Assembly: GCF_040549045.1 (NCBI RefSeq)
Contig: NZ_JBEWTB010000002.1
Span: 310,001-374,000, forward strand
Reading direction: 5' to 3'
Source of the DNA: Endozoicomonas sp. NE40
GTDB lineage: Bacteria; Pseudomonadota; Gammaproteobacteria; Pseudomonadales; Endozoicomonadaceae
DNA length: 64,000 nt
Of the stretch, positions 55,825 through 64,000 are shown piece by piece. The position numbers and the translations under genes are program-made. Within the stretch, counting starts at the first letter, position 1, and every line of letters begins with the position of its first letter. The notes under the pieces were generated by a model, which saw only the letters and a program-made list of their open reading frames with translations, was not told where the DNA came from and made no database searches.

Positions 55825-56535
55825 TTGCCTTATACCGGTGTAAAAACACGATTTTTCTACAACCGCAATCATTTTTTTTTGTTTTCGGGCCGATCATTCA
55901 GAAGTGCCGAGGTCCAGAACCTGATTATTGATTGTGAATACGGAGAGCTCCCAAAACGGTATCCTCCCAGCCATATGTTCAGCATACCAGCGGAACGTCG
56001 TTTGCTGTTTTATTGTCCCCATGGAACAATTTTAGAGCCCTACATAGCAAGCCCGATCCCTTTAATGCAGGGGTCGTTTGAAGCCTGTGAAGTAGTCACC
56101 AGAGGTCAGTACTCCTTTAACTACAGGCTAACTCCCAGAGACCCTTTCTTAGGTCTTGGTACTACCGCCTGCAGGAAGACAAAGGCGCATACTATATACA
56201 AATCAATCATTCAGGCTGACAGACTAGAGAGGCGCGAAACGGGAGAAACACGCGCTGCAAACGTGTACGATATTCTTGTACCAAGTTGCAAAGTGCGCTT
56301 GAAGAAGTTATTGACAGAGATAGAGCTCAGATTTCCTCATTACCGGAATATCCACTGTCTGTTTAGCCGCAAAATAGCGGGTGAAAAATCAGACAGCTAC
56401 GACCCTTATACACTTCCTTCACGCTTTGTCCAGGGCCAACTCGGTCACTGGGAGCTTCTTGAAGAAAACGATGGGGACTTCACTATTACTGAGCCATGGG
56501 TGTTTATTGAAATTACTGATCCCAATCAAAGTTAG
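55825..56535 (+). CDS. Unknown protein, possibly Stv-like
   Basis: A 236-residue soluble protein without signal peptide. The stretch MFSIPAERRLLFYCPHGTIL resembles the core of the Stv family (proteins named putative adhesin Stv, mainly from pathogens), where a strand is followed by F-Y-x-P-H-G. The rest shows no motif I know. The start is TTG, supported by GAGGAGGG seven to eight bases upstream and no better ATG in range. Base composition looks more AT-rich than its neighbours. Family assignment is tentative. Confidence 0.6.
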   Translation: MPYTGVKTRFFYNRNHFFLFSGRSFRSAEVQNLIIDCEYGELPKRYPPSHMFSIPAERRLLFYCPHGTILEPYIASPIPLMQGSFEACEVVTRGQYSFNYRLTPRDPFLGLGTTACRKTKAHTIYKSIIQADRLERRETGETRAANVYDILVPSCKVRLKKLLTEIELRFPHYRNIHCLFSRKIAGEKSDSYDPYTLPSRFVQGQLGHWELLEENDGDFTITEPWVFIEITDPNQS

Positions 56536-56632
56536 TGCAGTAAAACTGCTGATATCCATACACACAAATATATACTTTTATGCACATCTATTTTTCGAAT
56601 AACAGTAGCACCGGGACCATCAAAACACACCA

Positions 56633-57886
56633 TTACTCTGCAGGAATACGCGACAATTCATCCTGATAGCGGTCCTCCCAGCCACAGGTACTCAGCAATA
56701 ACAGCATGGCATAGAAAGCTACCAGGTACGCTGGCGCCATCACCAGCCCAAGACTGCAGAACCATTCCAGCAACATGGGGGTGGAACCGGCAAACAGGGC
56801 GAATGCCAGATTGTGACAAAATGCTACGCCTGAATAGCGTGACCGGGTGGGAAATAACTCAACCATCGAGGCTTCATAAGCCCCCATAACCATTGAGCAG
56901 GATATAAACAATGGCATAAGGGCCCAGAAAGGGCTGATACCAATAGAATTGAAGGTCACCACAATAGGCAGGGCAAGACAACACCCCAGCCTGATCATGG
57001 GTATTCGACCCGTTTTATCCGTCACTACCGCCATAAACAGTGTGACCACTGTCAGAATCAGAAAGCCCCAGAAGCTGATAGAAAATACCCGTTCCGGATC
57101 GATGTTCTGGAACTGCAACTGATATCGGGGCATAAACAGCAGGATAGACGTCGTAACCGCTGGAAAAATAGCCACCAGGCACCCCCGAATCAGGCTGATA
57201 CGGTGCGACCTGAGCAGATGGATGACAGGAACCACAGGGCGGTGACCGGAAACAGACTCTTTGAATACAGGCGTTTCTTCCAGCGACAACCTCAACCAGA
57301 GGCTGATCAGCCCCAGTATTCCCCCCGTCATAAAGGCGACCCGCCAGCCCCACTCAACCACCTGATCATCACTCAGATAATGGTACAAAGCCGTGACGGT
57401 TGCTGTCGCCAACACATTGCCAAAGGTTACGCCACTGATGACCAGACCGGTCACCTGACCTCTGCGTCCGGGGCGGGTATGTTCGGCGGCAAAAACCACA
57501 GCGCCGGGAATCTCCCCGCCAAGGGACAACCCCTGAATAATCCGCAACACCAGAAGAGACAGGGGCGCAAAAACTCCCCATTCATCGGCTCCTGGCAGCA
57601 CTGCAATGCACGGGGTCGCCAGTGACATCAGCAGCACTGAGTATATATAAGGTTTTTTGCGCCCATACCGGTCACCGAAGTGGCTGTACATCAGCCCACC
57701 AGCAAAGCGGGCCAGATAACCGGCAAAAAACAGTATTAAAACCGGCATCACGCCACTCATCGCAGAGCCTTCCGGGAAGAAGACCCTGGCTATCACCCCG
57801 GACAGAAAGATCAAAAGGGTAAAGTCGTAAAACTCCAGTGTGGCACTGAGGGTGGTGATGCAGCGGATCTTAACTGCCGAATCCAT
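56633..57886 (-). CDS. MFS transporter, metabolite:H+ symporter type
   Basis: A 417-residue inner-membrane protein of the major facilitator superfamily with 12 hydrophobic segments. The MHS-type signature GDRYGRKKPYIYSVLLMSL follows the second helix, and the RIIQGLSLGGEIPGAVVFAAEH motif lies in helix 4 to 5. Relatives carry proline/betaine, citrate or other organic acids. It is divergent from the ankyrin-protein gene. Confidence 0.9.
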   Translation of the reverse strand: MDSAVKIRCITTLSATLEFYDFTLLIFLSGVIARVFFPEGSAMSGVMPVLILFFAGYLARFAGGLMYSHFGDRYGRKKPYIYSVLLMSLATPCIAVLPGADEWGVFAPLSLLVLRIIQGLSLGGEIPGAVVFAAEHTRPGRRGQVTGLVISGVTFGNVLATATVTALYHYLSDDQVVEWGWRVAFMTGGILGLISLWLRLSLEETPVFKESVSGHRPVVPVIHLLRSHRISLIRGCLVAIFPAVTTSILLFMPRYQLQFQNIDPERVFSISFWGFLILTVVTLFMAVVTDKTGRIPMIRLGCCLALPIVVTFNSIGISPFWALMPLFISCSMVMGAYEASMVELFPTRSRYSGVAFCHNLAFALFAGSTPMLLEWFCSLGLVMAPAYLVAFYAMLLLLSTCGWEDRYQDELSRIPAE

Positions 57887-58068
57887 TGTTCACTGACCGG
57901 TTGACTAAACATCGCGACAGTTTAGACCCTCTACAAATTAGCCTCCTGAGCCTTGCCTTTAGGGCTGGTAAGTACTTATGGATTTTTCAGGCAGTTTTAT
58001 TGCTATCAACTATCTTTTCCTGATTAAAAGCCTCATAGAGCTAAAAAGAACAAGGTAGGAACTAAGCT

Positions 58069-58206
58069 ATGGCTCACAGTGTCTTATTTACAATTCCCCC
58101 TGTTCTCATTAATAGCAAGACAGGCCATAGGTTTTATTGCATCGGCGCGGAGCATAGTCGGGTTAAAAATAGTCGGGTTAAAAATAACCGGACTATAAGG
58201 AAGTAA
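58069..58206 (+). CDS. Possible 45-residue leader peptide upstream of the ankyrin gene
   Basis: ATG 58069 is preceded by GGTAGGA at a spacing of eight bases, and the frame encodes 45 residues with a basic C-terminus (HSRVKNSRVKNNRTIRK). The stop is seven bases before the ankyrin ATG, so it could couple translation. The basic tail is encoded by the tandem repeat and hairpin below, so the frame may be chance. No homolog is known to me. Confidence 0.35.
   Translation: MAHSVLFTIPPVLINSKTGHRFYCIGAEHSRVKNSRVKNNRTIRK
58154..58196 (+). repeat. Tandem repeat and hairpin ahead of the ankyrin gene
   Basis: ATAGTCGGGTTAAAA occurs twice in tandem (58154-58168, 58169-58183). The second copy pairs with ATAACCGGACTAT (58184-58196), one mismatch, to form a 12-bp hairpin that ends 17 bases before the ankyrin start codon. 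It could hinder ribosome access. Confidence 0.75.
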
Positions 58207-58213
58207 AGAAATT

Positions 58214-61108
58214 ATGAGGTTAAAACCGTCAGGATGCCGGGCTTTATATCTTTGCCTGATTCTCTGGTGCTTTGCTGGTAACAGCGTTACCTATGGGGAT
58301 GGCCGGCCTGGGGCTAACCCGGTGTTTTACCGACCTGCCAAGCCCCACTGCAAAGTCCCGGACAGGCACACCACAAAAAACCTCTGGCATGCCGCCCGAT
58401 ACCTCCGACAGGGTAAGCTGGACAAAGTCAAAGAAGTCATCAAACAGGGTTTGCCTGTGAATGCGGTATTTGAAGATCAATTTGGCATTCTCGGCCAGAC
58501 CTATATAGCTCAGGTCGGTCTGCTGGATATGGCAGTCATGTACAATAAGCACGATGTTCTGGATCTGTTATTAGAATATGGTGCCAACCCTGACGGTTGC
58601 GGTACCCAGGAGCTTGACCCAGCCTATCTTGCGATTACTTATAAACACTTCAAAGCCCTGAACAAGCTCACTGAAGCCGGAGCCACCCCTGATAAGTGGA
58701 TAGGGCCAGAACAGAATAAGCAAACCGCCCTGCATTATCTCGTCACCCATCCTGACTCCTGTGCCAGTGAGCCTGTCAGTCGGGAGGCTGCAGGGGCGAT
58801 GCAGACACTGCTCACCCACGGTGCAAATGTCAATGCCCTGAACGTTAGGGGTGAAACACCACTGATACAGTCGGTACAGAACTGTCAGTATAATTCTGCG
58901 TATACCCTGATCCCCCTTCTACTGATCACCCACGCTGCAAACCCCTTTGTCTACCCTGCGGGAGGCTTTAATATTTTTCACAAAATGGTCTCCCACGGCA
59001 ATCTCAGTCGTGACAAAGATTTATGGTTGTTACTGGCAGGCTACGTCCGGGCAGGTGGTGATAAAATGATGGAAATTGCCAGAAGCCATCCCTACTTCCG
59101 AGCCCGGCTGGACGCGATTCAGAACGATATCTCCTCTCCGGAGGGGGTTTTAAGCTGGTTCTGGAACCGGACGCATTCATACGGCACACTGCGTGATCAT
59201 GTTTCCGAAATGATTGACATGTTCAATGACCAGAGGGTCATCAGACACGATCTCAAAAAAGTACACCGCCTCGTAACCTGTCGCAAAGATTCTGACTGTT
59301 TCACGCCACTGCATTATGCTGGTCATACTATTCTGACACCCCTGGCTATGGAATGGTTAGACAGGCTGGGCAGTGACTTTTCAACTCTCAGTTACGAAGG
59401 CAATACTGTACTGCACTACGCCATCAAGAATCATCTGACCGAGAGTCTGGATACTCTGAAACCTTATTCAATTGACCCGATGCAGCGTAATAATGAAGGC
59501 ATGACCAGCTTTGATGTCGCCATGGCCTTCACACGCGATGAAGAAAAGCATTCTGTGTTCGAAAGTCTGTGCAGTATGCCTCTGAACAATGATGAACCAG
59601 AGATCTGTAGTGCTTACTTCGACCTGCTTAATGCCCGTTGTACACAGATAATGGCACCTGAAAACATTACCCTCTCTGCTTATCCGGAACGGGAGCAGCG
59701 CTACCTAAGCAGCTTTGCCATGAAAAACTGCCAGGATAGCAGTCACCAACGGCTCAGCACACGACAAAAACTGGAAATACTGACCGAATCCCCGGATACC
59801 ACTTCCCAACGCATCAATGCCCACGACACCATCTGGGTAAAGCCTGAACATCTGCTTCAATATGATATGGAAGATTATCCGGAGTTAAGGAATTTCCTGG
59901 TGCAAAAATACCCCGGACAGGCTGCTCATCTCATACACAAGAATCGCTGGCTGCCAGAAAGCACTGTCGAACTGCCAGAGTCACTGACTAACCACTTCAC
60001 AAAACTGAACCGCAGGGCTGACTGGTACTCTCCAACCAGTCAGCATTTACAGCAATTGCAGAGCTTTACCCAACTGAAACACTATCTGAAGTACGATCAC
60101 TCGCCAGAAAAAGACTCTATCCAAACCTGGCTGGTTCAGCGGGACGCCCCTGCACTGTTTATGTACACGCTGACCATGGGCATGAAACCCGCAGTCGTCG
60201 ATTCACCATGTAATCTGCCGGAACACCTGACTTACCTGTGCCAGTCACCCATTGCCGCCATGAACAACACGCACTCCCAAACTTATACTGCGCTTTTATC
60301 GCTCTATGGTCACTATGATTTTATGACTTTGCCTCTTCAAAATCAGACAATAGATCTTTGGCTTTATCATGCCGTTCATAGCGGGAAACCTTATTGGGTT
60401 GAGCTGTATCTCAGCGCAGGCGCTAATCCTAATGCTTTCATTTCACGTCACCAGTATGCACAGATGAAACACAACCTGCACCAAAACAGGCGGGAGCTAC
60501 TGACCCCAATGCCGTCCTGTGGACTTCTGGCTGACGCTCTGCGTTTAGAGAAAGACCAGGCTGAAGCAACAATGTCCCGACTGCTGTTATTATACGGAGC
60601 CAGTGTTGACCCCGTTATTCCCCATGGCTGTTCATTCGTTGAAAACGATCTGCAAATCCCGCCTCTCGGCTGGGCTGGACATATTAAGGATCAGGAGGTG
60701 ACTGAGCTACTGAATTATTTTGACCCGACAGAAGTGTCCCATCGAGCCTGGGAAAACAAGCCCGTTAACGAATGGTACACAAACGAGCAGATTGCCACCA
60801 ATGCTCTCAGGTTGACCTCGGAACAGTATTCCCTGATTTTGGGTAATGAGATACAAACGCCGCTTTGTACCTGTTTCGGACTGCAAAAGATAGCGAATGA
60901 AAACCAATCACTGGCCGCTTCCTGTGCATCCGATCAATACTCACTGATTCAGGGTGATAAAATAAAATCACCGTCCCCTGCCTGTATGGAACAGCTTAAG
61001 ATCATAACGAAAGACAATCCGTCATTTGTCCCTTACTGTCAGCTACAGATAAACGAGCTGCCAGACGAGGTTAAACTGTCGATCTGCAGCCCCGACCTGT
61101 TTCAGTAG
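58214..61108 (+). CDS. Exported ankyrin-repeat protein
   Basis: A 964-residue protein with an N-terminal signal peptide (ALYLCLILWCFAGNSVTYG). Ankyrin repeats are clearest between residues about 100 and 260 (LLDMAVMYNKHDVLDLLLEYGANPDG, MQTLLTHGANVNALNVRGETPL), near 395-430 (LSYEGNTVLHYAIKNHL), and again near 720-750 (VELYLSAGANPNAF). The C-terminus has two copies of a 37-residue repeat starting at residues 869 and 906 (EQYSLILGNEI, DQYSLIQGDKI), each with paired cysteines. Ankyrin arrays mediate protein binding; exported ones in symbionts and pathogens often target host proteins. A GGAAG site precedes the ATG. Its target is unknown. Confidence 0.85.
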   Translation: MRLKPSGCRALYLCLILWCFAGNSVTYGDGRPGANPVFYRPAKPHCKVPDRHTTKNLWHAARYLRQGKLDKVKEVIKQGLPVNAVFEDQFGILGQTYIAQVGLLDMAVMYNKHDVLDLLLEYGANPDGCGTQELDPAYLAITYKHFKALNKLTEAGATPDKWIGPEQNKQTALHYLVTHPDSCASEPVSREAAGAMQTLLTHGANVNALNVRGETPLIQSVQNCQYNSAYTLIPLLLITHAANPFVYPAGGFNIFHKMVSHGNLSRDKDLWLLLAGYVRAGGDKMMEIARSHPYFRARLDAIQNDISSPEGVLSWFWNRTHSYGTLRDHVSEMIDMFNDQRVIRHDLKKVHRLVTCRKDSDCFTPLHYAGHTILTPLAMEWLDRLGSDFSTLSYEGNTVLHYAIKNHLTESLDTLKPYSIDPMQRNNEGMTSFDVAMAFTRDEEKHSVFESLCSMPLNNDEPEICSAYFDLLNARCTQIMAPENITLSAYPEREQRYLSSFAMKNCQDSSHQRLSTRQKLEILTESPDTTSQRINAHDTIWVKPEHLLQYDMEDYPELRNFLVQKYPGQAAHLIHKNRWLPESTVELPESLTNHFTKLNRRADWYSPTSQHLQQLQSFTQLKHYLKYDHSPEKDSIQTWLVQRDAPALFMYTLTMGMKPAVVDSPCNLPEHLTYLCQSPIAAMNNTHSQTYTALLSLYGHYDFMTLPLQNQTIDLWLYHAVHSGKPYWVELYLSAGANPNAFISRHQYAQMKHNLHQNRRELLTPMPSCGLLADALRLEKDQAEATMSRLLLLYGASVDPVIPHGCSFVENDLQIPPLGWAGHIKDQEVTELLNYFDPTEVSHRAWENKPVNEWYTNEQIATNALRLTSEQYSLILGNEIQTPLCTCFGLQKIANENQSLAASCASDQYSLIQGDKIKSPSPACMEQLKIITKDNPSFVPYCQLQINELPDEVKLSICSPDLFQ

Positions 61109-61135
61109 CATCCATCATTAATACGCCAAAAAAAA

Positions 61136-61154
61136 GGCAGCTGATTCAGCTGCC
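61136..61154 (-). terminator. Intrinsic terminator of fumarase gene
   Basis: GGCAGCTGATTCAGCTGCC forms a compact stem; on the minus strand it is followed by a T-run (A-run 61128-61135). Confidence 0.85.
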
Positions 61155-61186
61155 CTTAAACACACATTGCACATTGCCGTGGAAGT

Positions 61187-62704
61187 TTATTTTACTTCCA
61201 GAATCTGCTCCTCAATCTTTTGTTTCCAGATTTGAGGGCCGGTGGTGTGAACAGAGTCTCCGGTGTGATCAACCGCCACGGTTACCGGCATGTCTTTCAC
61301 TTCAAACTCATAGATCGCTTCCATACCCAGTTCCGGGAATGCCAGAACTTCGGCTTTTTTCACAGCCTGAGAAACCAGATATGCCGCACCACCGACTGCA
61401 ATCAGGTAAACAGACTCGTTGTCCCTGATCGCTTCAATCGTTGCAGCACCGCGCTCCGCTTTACCGATAGTACCGGCCAGACCACCTTTCTCCAGCAGCG
61501 TACGGGTAAATTTGTCCATTCGGGTAGACGTGGTTGGGCCTGCCGGGCCTACGACTTCATCACGAACCGGGTCAACCGGACCCACGTAGTAAATGAAGCG
61601 ACCTTTCAGGTCAACCGGCAGCTCTTCGCCACGCTCCATCATCTCAATCATGCGCTTGTGCGCGGCATCACGACCAGTAAGGATTTTACCCGACAGCAGA
61701 ATCGTATCGCCCGGCTTCCAGCTCTTGATGTCGTCTTTGGTGATATTGTCAATATCCACCTTCAACACACCTTCGCTCATATCCAGCTCCACTTCCGGAT
61801 ACTCATCCAGGCTTGGTGGTGTCTGGAATACCGGACCATTCCCCTTCAGAGTGAAGTGTGCGTGGCGGGTTGCCGCGCAGTTTGGAATCATCGCTACCGG
61901 CAAGGACGCGGCATGAGTCGGGTAGTCTTTAATCTTGATATCCAGAACCGTAGTCAGGCCACCCAGACCCTGAGCACCAATACCCAGGTTGTTAACAGCA
62001 TCCATGAGTTCCAGACGCAGTTCTTCAACCCGGTTTTGTGGACCTCGTTCACGCAGTTCATGAATATCTACCGGGTCCATCAGGGACTCTTTGGCCATAA
62101 CCATGGCTTTCTCGGCAGTACCACCAATACCGATACCCAGCATACCGGGAGGACACCAGCCCGCCCCCATGGTTGGAACCGTCTTCCTGATCCATTCAAC
62201 AATATCGTCAGACGGATTCAGCATAGCCAGCTTGGACTTGTTCTCAGAGCCACCACCTTTGGCAGCTACCTGAACTTCCACTTTGTCGCCAGGCACCAGT
62301 TCAGTATGAATAACGGCCGGAGTGTTGTCTTTGGTGTTCTTGCGGGCTCCGGCAGGGTCTTCCAGCACAGAGGCGCGCAGAACATTGTCCGGATGAGTGT
62401 AAGCCCGGCGAACACCTTCGTTCACCAGATCATCCAGAGGCTTGTCGGTATCAAAACGAACGTTCATCCCCACTTTCAGGAAGATGGTCACAATACCGGT
62501 ATCCTGACAGATCGGGCGCTTACCCATGGCACACATTCTGGAATTAATCAGAATCTGGGCCATGGCGTCTTTCGCCGCTTTAGAAGATTCCTTCTTCCAT
62601 GCTTCATGCACGGCCTGAACAAAATCAATCGGATGATAATAGGAGATAAATTGCAGAGCATCAGCAACGCTCTCAATCAAATCTTCTTCGCGAATAACAG
62701 TCAT
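61187..62704 (-). CDS. fumA: Fumarate hydratase, class I ([4Fe-4S])
   Basis: A 505-residue iron-sulfur fumarase interconverting fumarate and malate in the citric acid cycle. Cluster cysteines lie in RPICQDTGI, PNCAATRHAHF and GAGWCPPGMLG; KGGGSENKSK and GIGIGGTAEKA are further class I hallmarks. N- and C-terminal (beta) domains are fused in one chain, as in FumA/FumB. GGGGAG before ATG 62704 fixes the start. A Dcu carrier gene in the same window could supply or remove its substrates under low oxygen. Confidence 0.95.
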   Translation of the reverse strand: MTVIREEDLIESVADALQFISYYHPIDFVQAVHEAWKKESSKAAKDAMAQILINSRMCAMGKRPICQDTGIVTIFLKVGMNVRFDTDKPLDDLVNEGVRRAYTHPDNVLRASVLEDPAGARKNTKDNTPAVIHTELVPGDKVEVQVAAKGGGSENKSKLAMLNPSDDIVEWIRKTVPTMGAGWCPPGMLGIGIGGTAEKAMVMAKESLMDPVDIHELRERGPQNRVEELRLELMDAVNNLGIGAQGLGGLTTVLDIKIKDYPTHAASLPVAMIPNCAATRHAHFTLKGNGPVFQTPPSLDEYPEVELDMSEGVLKVDIDNITKDDIKSWKPGDTILLSGKILTGRDAAHKRMIEMMERGEELPVDLKGRFIYYVGPVDPVRDEVVGPAGPTTSTRMDKFTRTLLEKGGLAGTIGKAERGAATIEAIRDNESVYLIAVGGAAYLVSQAVKKAEVLAFPELGMEAIYEFEVKDMPVTVAVDHTGDSVHTTGPQIWKQKIEEQILEVK

Positions 62705-63008
62705 TAAAGCTCCCCAGCTCCTATGATCGTCCTCTTGATGTTTCGGCAAAACATCAAGCAACTCTTAAGCAACAGTAATCTCTCCAAAAAAATTACGGCT
62801 ATCACCTTTAAAAAGGCAAAAAACACCGCCCGTCGAATTAAAACCGACCAAACAATGTACTAACCGCTAATTTCGAGCGCATAATATCAACAACTTTCCG
62901 GCCAAAACATTGATCAATAACAATATATTTTCGACCAACCCTTAATTTATCCGTAAAATACCCTAACTGTGTACAATTTTTATACGTACAGACCATATTT
63001 TAAACAAC
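62705..63008. other. Divergent interval between fumarase and ferredoxin-reductase-like genes
   Basis: About 300 bases, AT-rich, with promoters for both genes expected. I see no gene and no clear operator; a -10-like TATACGTAC and TGTACA-type half-sites occur near 62970-62990. Confidence 0.45.
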
Positions 63009-63980
63009 ATGCCTTTAATTACATTTGCAGGCCGTACCTATCAAGCCAGTTCACAGAGGCCATTACTGGAAACATTGCTGTCACACAGACTGACTGTCCC
63101 CCATTCATGCCGGTCAGGCTACTGCCACTCCTGCCTGATGAAGGTCGAAAAAGGAAAGGTTCCAGCCTGCAGCCAGCAATCACTGAACATCGACAAAGTC
63201 CAGCAGGGTTACTTTCTGGCCTGCCTGTGCAGGCCCGAACAGGATATGGAAATATCTCTGGCAAAAAGAGATACAGTTCCGGGCATTATCACTGGCAAAA
63301 CCAGGCTGACGTCCACGCTTATCGCCCTGGATATAGCACCCCGACATCCTGTTGACTATCAGCCGGGGCAACTGATTACGCTGTGGACAACAGATTCGCC
63401 ACCTTCAGCCAGTCAGCCCTCAGGCCGTTCAAACAACAGCAATGAACTGGCCCGCCCCTGTTATCTTGCCTCGCTGGCTGAACAGGACAAACCGTTAACC
63501 GTCCATATCCAGCGCAGAGCGAATGATCAGTTCAGCCAGTGGGCTCATGATTGTACACAAATCGGTCAAAAAATCAGTATCAGTGATGTACGAGGGACAA
63601 AAATTTATCAAAATTTGTCATCAAACAACCTGATTGTTGTACAGGACGGCTGCCTCGCTCCCATTCTGCCCCTGTTGCGCAAACTCTACGCCTCCTCTGC
63701 AACCACCAGAAAGTCTGTACAACTGATCCTTCAGGTTGACCATAAAGACAACCTTTATGGTATGACACTGATTAACAGACTTGCGCAGCAACAGCCTGAC
63801 TTTACTGTCCAGGTTTGTTGTGGTTTACAGGGAAAGAAACAACTTGAGACAATACTGGGGAAATCCGGGTCATCCTCAGAATTACCCGACAGCCGCTTGA
63901 TAATTTCCGGCTATCAGGATTTCATAAAACAATACACACAACAGGTTCAGATGGACATTCTGCTTCTGCCTTATTCCTGA
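63009..63980 (+). CDS. Ferredoxin-fused flavin reductase-like protein
   Basis: A 323-residue electron-transfer protein. Residues 1-90 are a plant-type [2Fe-2S] ferredoxin domain with ligands in CRSGYCHSCLMKV and the fourth cysteine in LACLCRP. Residues about 95-190 resemble the FAD domain of the FNR superfamily (YQPGQLITLW), but the usual R-x-Y-S is RPCYLAS. The NAD domain has GCLAPILPLLRKL in place of the usual GTGIAPI, so pyridine-nucleotide binding may be weakened. Relatives include CDP-6-deoxyhexose reductases and oxygenase reductases. No partner gene lies before the window end. No clear ribosome site precedes the ATG. Confidence 0.82.
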   Translation: MPLITFAGRTYQASSQRPLLETLLSHRLTVPHSCRSGYCHSCLMKVEKGKVPACSQQSLNIDKVQQGYFLACLCRPEQDMEISLAKRDTVPGIITGKTRLTSTLIALDIAPRHPVDYQPGQLITLWTTDSPPSASQPSGRSNNSNELARPCYLASLAEQDKPLTVHIQRRANDQFSQWAHDCTQIGQKISISDVRGTKIYQNLSSNNLIVVQDGCLAPILPLLRKLYASSATTRKSVQLILQVDHKDNLYGMTLINRLAQQQPDFTVQVCCGLQGKKQLETILGKSGSSSELPDSRLIISGYQDFIKQYTQQVQMDILLLPYS

Positions 63981-64000
63981 TAACCTGTTTTTACCCCGCA

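Larger units (their letters stand above)
57887..58213. other. Divergent interval between MFS and ankyrin genes
   Basis: About 330 bases with the promoters of both flanking genes. It holds a short open frame with a good ribosome site (58069-58206) and a repeat/hairpin block (58154-58196) near its end. Confidence 0.55.

Noticed and set aside
61220..62707. 495-codon frame antisense to the fumarase gene
   Set aside because: Shadow of a class I fumarase with all cluster cysteines.

Overview
The window reads as one stretch of the chromosome of a host-associated gammaproteobacterium. The conserved genes (guaBA, xseA, der, bamB, yfgM, hisS, rodZ, pilW, rlmN, ndk, fadD, pepT, class I fumarase) are all gammaproteobacterial in type and in order. 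They are mixed with host-interaction genes: a Ysc-type type III secretion (T3SS) gene block, a CesT-like chaperone beside a giant two-domain protein, a eukaryote-type GDA1/CD39 nucleotidase, a CAP-domain protein, an exported ankyrin protein and large unknown proteins. That mix fits an Endozoicomonas-like marine symbiont, but the lineage is inferred from gene content and I could not run a search.

Layout. 1-3 kb: the 3' part of acs, then seven tandem initiator tRNA genes behind one strong promoter. 3-7 kb: a patatin lipase, yajL, a small membrane protein and fadD. 7.4-13.7 kb: T3SS genes sctD-sctE-sctF-sctG, facing a CesT-like chaperone gene followed by a 1133-residue protein that joins a GT4 glycosyltransferase to a LanM-dehydratase-like (DUF4135) domain. 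13.8-31.2 kb: an NhaC antiporter and the housekeeping block guaA-guaB-dcu-xseA-cupin-der-bamB-yfgM-hisS-rodZ-pilW-rlmN-ndk. This matches the order known from E. coli, except that dcu and a cupin gene are inserted and ispG is missing between hisS and rodZ.

31.4-42 kb: a CAP protein, a coiled-coil protein, a Y-family polymerase with a LexA box at its start, a VOC protein, an XRE-cupin regulator divergent from an AGCS amino-acid symporter, an SSS transporter with a small partner, and the nucleotidase. 42-46.4 kb: sdaA and gcvP (serine and glycine catabolism). Their promoter region shares a 16-bp palindrome with the XRE/AGCS intergenic region, which suggests a small serine/glycine/alanine regulon. 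46.5-64 kb: a 763-residue unknown protein coupled to a GST, AbgT and EamA transporters, pepT, gcvT, a possible Stv-like protein, an MFS transporter, the ankyrin protein, fumarase and a ferredoxin-reductase-like protein.

The best candidate for something undescribed is the chaperone/GT4-LanM-like pair at 9.8-13.7 kb. Its position against the T3SS block and behind a CesT-like chaperone suggests a secreted effector with two host-modifying domains. I found no rRNA, CRISPR array, insertion sequence or integrase.
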